A DNA stretch of 64,000 bases, taken from NCBI GenBank assembly GCA_944381575.1, contig CALWLS010000009.1:35919-99918 (forward strand), in the 5' to 3' direction. A program made the position numbers and the translations under genes. The DNA comes from an uncultured Lachnospiraceae bacterium (lineage in GTDB: Bacteria > Bacillota > Clostridia > Lachnospirales > Lachnospiraceae). Positions 62,198 to 64,000 of the stretch are shown here, piece by piece; within the stretch, counting starts at the first letter, position 1, and each line of letters begins with the position of its first letter. The notes below the pieces were generated by a model, which ran no database searches, was not told the DNA's origin, and was given only the letters and a program-made list of their open reading frames with translations.

Positions 62198-63871
62198 CTA
62201 CTGTGGCGGTGCCTTGATCGAGAAATCCTCGTAGAAGAGCTCCTCATAGTCCTGAGGGATCCAGAATCCTTCGATCCTGTCGTTTACTGCTACGAACATC
62301 TGCTGGTGGTTAAGAGGAACCGCAACATAGTCCTTCATAAGCATCTCAAGGCACTGCTCCCAGATCTGGCCTCTTGCCTCTCTGTCCTCAGTAGAGCATC
62401 CTTCCTGATAGAGATCAAAGAACTCCTGATTGTCATAACCTACCCTGCTGTTAGCATCGGCGCCGGGCTGAAGCTGGTTGAGGAATCCATCTGCCTCCAT
62501 GGTATTTGAGGTAAAACCGTAGATGCACATCTGATGGCTTCCAGCGGCAAGATAAGCATGTAGCGGTACATACTCCATCCTGTTGATGGAAAGGCTGATA
62601 CCGGCATCCTCAAGCTGCACCTGAATCGCCTCTGCCATATCGCAGTGCTGTGTATCCTGTGATGCAACAGTGATCTCAAGCTCTACTCCGTCAGGATATC
62701 CTGCCTCTGTAAGAAGGGCCTTTGCTGCCTCAGCGTCTCCGCCCTCTCCGAAGTACTTCTTGTAGGTCTCAGCGTTTGATCCGAGGATACCAGGTGTGAT
62801 GAATGCTGTTGCAGGGCTTCCTGTTGAACCATAAGCAAGCTGAACAGTTGCCTGTACGTTGATAGCTCTTGCAAATGCCTCTCTTACCTGTACGTTATCC
62901 ATAGGAGCCTGCTTTGTGTTGAGGAGCAGGTATACAGTCTTAGCTGTAGGTGACATTACCATGCTCATACCAGGAGTAGAATCGATGTTCTCGTACTCAC
63001 GTCCGTTGGTACCGATGACGATGTCATAAGTTCCTGTCTTAGCCTCTGTTGAAGCTGCATCCGTTGAAGGGATAACTCTCATCTCGATATCCTTTACGAA
63101 TGGCTTCCCTTCCTCTGCATTCCAGTAGTACTCATTCGCCGTGAGCTTGATCATATCTCCCTGGGTATACTCTACAAGCTTGTATGCTCCTGTTCCTACT
63201 GCTGCTCCGTTAAGGTAGTCTCCTCCGAACTCCTCATATGCTGCCTTGCTTCCGATCACGCACTGGCCGTTTGCCATGTGGTTTGGAAGTGTTACGCACG
63301 GATAATCAAGTCCGATGATGATCGTATAGTCGTCCACTACTGAGCACTCATCGATATTGATCATGTTGTAGTGTGCATTTGGAAGGTTTCCTTCCTTTGC
63401 ATGCTGGAGTGTGAAGAACACGTCATTTGCTGTGAAGTCGCTTCCGTCTGAGAACTTTACTCCCTGACGAAGGTTGAACTGCCAGTGGGTCTCGTCCACC
63501 ATCTCCCAGCTCTCTGCAAGCCATGGCTGAAGCTCTCCGTTCTCGTCGAACCTTGTGAGTGTGTCATAGATCTGTACCATGATCCTGTTGTATGACTGCT
63601 CATCGTTGTTGCCCGGCTCGAAGGTTCCCGGATCGTACGGCTGTACTACCTTAAGTACCTGGCCTCCTGATGCTGCGGCTGTTTCGCCCTCTGCCTCTGA
63701 AGCCTCGCCCTCAGCTGCCTGTCCGGCTGCCTCCGCAGCTGAGCTTTCACTATCAGCGCCACTGCCATATCCATCATCCTTATGCCTGCACCCGGTAAAA
63801 AGAGCACAGCAAAACAGTAAAGCTGAAACAGCAGATATTTTTTTTATCAAAGGAATATATTCATGTCTCAT
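62198..63871 (-). CDS. Oligopeptide/dipeptide-binding ABC transporter lipoprotein (family 5)
   Basis: This 557-residue family 5 extracellular binding protein collects peptides or related solutes. The N-terminus MRHEYIPLIKKISAVSALLF leads to a lipobox (LFTGC), followed by a Ser/Ala/Glu-rich linker of about 45 residues (GEASEAEGETAAASGG). The binding domain shows QPYDPGTFEPGNNDEQSYNR, PWLAESWEMVDETHW, FNLRQGVKFSDGSDFTANDV (family 5 signature) and QVREAFARAINVQATVQLAY. No permease or ATPase genes follow downstream in the window, so it may feed a transporter elsewhere. The ribosome site is weak (AGGG four bases from the ATG). Confidence 0.93.
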   Translation of the reverse strand: MRHEYIPLIKKISAVSALLFCCALFTGCRHKDDGYGSGADSESSAAEAAGQAAEGEASEAEGETAAASGGQVLKVVQPYDPGTFEPGNNDEQSYNRIMVQIYDTLTRFDENGELQPWLAESWEMVDETHWQFNLRQGVKFSDGSDFTANDVFFTLQHAKEGNLPNAHYNMINIDECSVVDDYTIIIGLDYPCVTLPNHMANGQCVIGSKAAYEEFGGDYLNGAAVGTGAYKLVEYTQGDMIKLTANEYYWNAEEGKPFVKDIEMRVIPSTDAASTEAKTGTYDIVIGTNGREYENIDSTPGMSMVMSPTAKTVYLLLNTKQAPMDNVQVREAFARAINVQATVQLAYGSTGSPATAFITPGILGSNAETYKKYFGEGGDAEAAKALLTEAGYPDGVELEITVASQDTQHCDMAEAIQVQLEDAGISLSINRMEYVPLHAYLAAGSHQMCIYGFTSNTMEADGFLNQLQPGADANSRVGYDNQEFFDLYQEGCSTEDREARGQIWEQCLEMLMKDYVAVPLNHQQMFVAVNDRIEGFWIPQDYEELFYEDFSIKAPPQ

Positions 63872-63894
63872 AAACCCTACTATATCAAAAAATA

Positions 63895-63927
63895 AATAAA
63901 AAAAACAGCCGGTATAGGAACCTGCTG
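63895..63927 (-). terminator. Terminator downstream of tRNA-Asn
   Basis: On the minus strand ACAGCAGGTT and CCGGCTGT form a stem (one mismatch, small loop) followed by eight T and then further T-rich sequence. It lies nine bases after the tRNA 3' end and about 24 bp before the oligopeptide-binding gene. Confidence 0.8.
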
Positions 63928-63935
63928 TATCAGTA

Positions 63936-64000
63936 GCGCCCCAACCAGGACTTGAACCTGGGACCCCCTGATTAACAGTCAGATGCTCTAACCAACTGAG
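63936..64000 (-). tRNA. tRNA-Asn (GTT), 5' end cut by the window edge
   Basis: Reading minus, the visible part has the D arm CTCAGTTGGTTAGAGCA, anticodon arm with loop CTGTTAA (anticodon GTT), variable loop, T arm CCAGG-TTCAAGT-CCTGG and acceptor strand TTGGGGC plus discriminator G. The CCA end is not encoded (CTA follows). About nine 5' bases lie outside the window. Confidence 0.95.

Overview
The window looks like a chromosomal segment of an anaerobic Clostridia bacterium, most likely Lachnospiraceae. The grounds are the Firmicutes gene orders rimP-nusA-ylxQ-infB-rbfA and rpmB / asp23-fakA-recG-rsmD-coaD, the NfnAB ferredoxin:NADP+ oxidoreductase, a group-B-like [FeFe] hydrogenase, a lysine riboswitch and a CIRCE-like heat-shock operator. 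The species cannot be named from sequence alone. I see no prophage, transposase, CRISPR array or rRNA. Nearly all of it reads as core chromosome with small accessory modules.

Layout. 1-7424 (minus): topA, then the translation/transcription cluster rimP-nusA-ylxQ-infB-rbfA; rimP lacks its C-terminal domain and ylxR is missing. 7663-8706 (plus): DAHP synthase. 8833-13391 (minus): a complete branched-chain amino-acid ABC transporter (livJHMGF) whose promoter spacer holds a run of eight G. 13638-17461 (plus): pseudouridine synthase, comM, dprA. 17462-23991 (minus): HAD phosphatase, coiled-coil protein, coaD, rsmD, recG, fakA-like, asp23-like, divergent from rpmB. 24603-29424 (minus): nfnAB, a CPBP protease, thrH and a radical SAM protein.

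29690-33154 (minus) is a metal-response locus: CsoR, a fused DUF134-NifX-like protein with a His/Cys repeat tail, and a CPC-type P1B ATPase whose promoter carries a dyad exactly between -35 and -10. A gene-poor, AT-rich 590 bp follows, with a strong promoter reading into no recognised gene. 33744-37684 (minus): guaA, a membrane protein, an S51-like peptidase and a cytidylate-kinase-like protein. 37968-40152 (plus): an EamA exporter coupled to a second GltD/NfnB-like flavoprotein.

40284-58938 (minus): GH25 muramidase, Lon with a degenerate CIRCE, AI-2E family permease, an unusual membrane-anchored receiver/pseudo-HPt protein, [FeFe] hydrogenase, Na+/amino-acid symporter, a KdgT-LarA pair, thrS without a TGS domain, an NAD(P)H:flavin-type reductase, a polysaccharide deacetylase and a MATE exporter. 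59022-62051 (plus): promoter, lysine riboswitch, terminator and a three-gene polar amino-acid ABC transporter, so lysine is the predicted substrate. The window ends (minus) with an oligopeptide-binding lipoprotein behind a tRNA-Asn cut by the window edge.

The strongest candidates for new biology are the metal locus with its dual-start DUF134-NifX-His protein, the G8 promoter spacer of the liv operon, the receiver protein whose HPt-like domain has lost its histidine, and the KdgT-LarA module.
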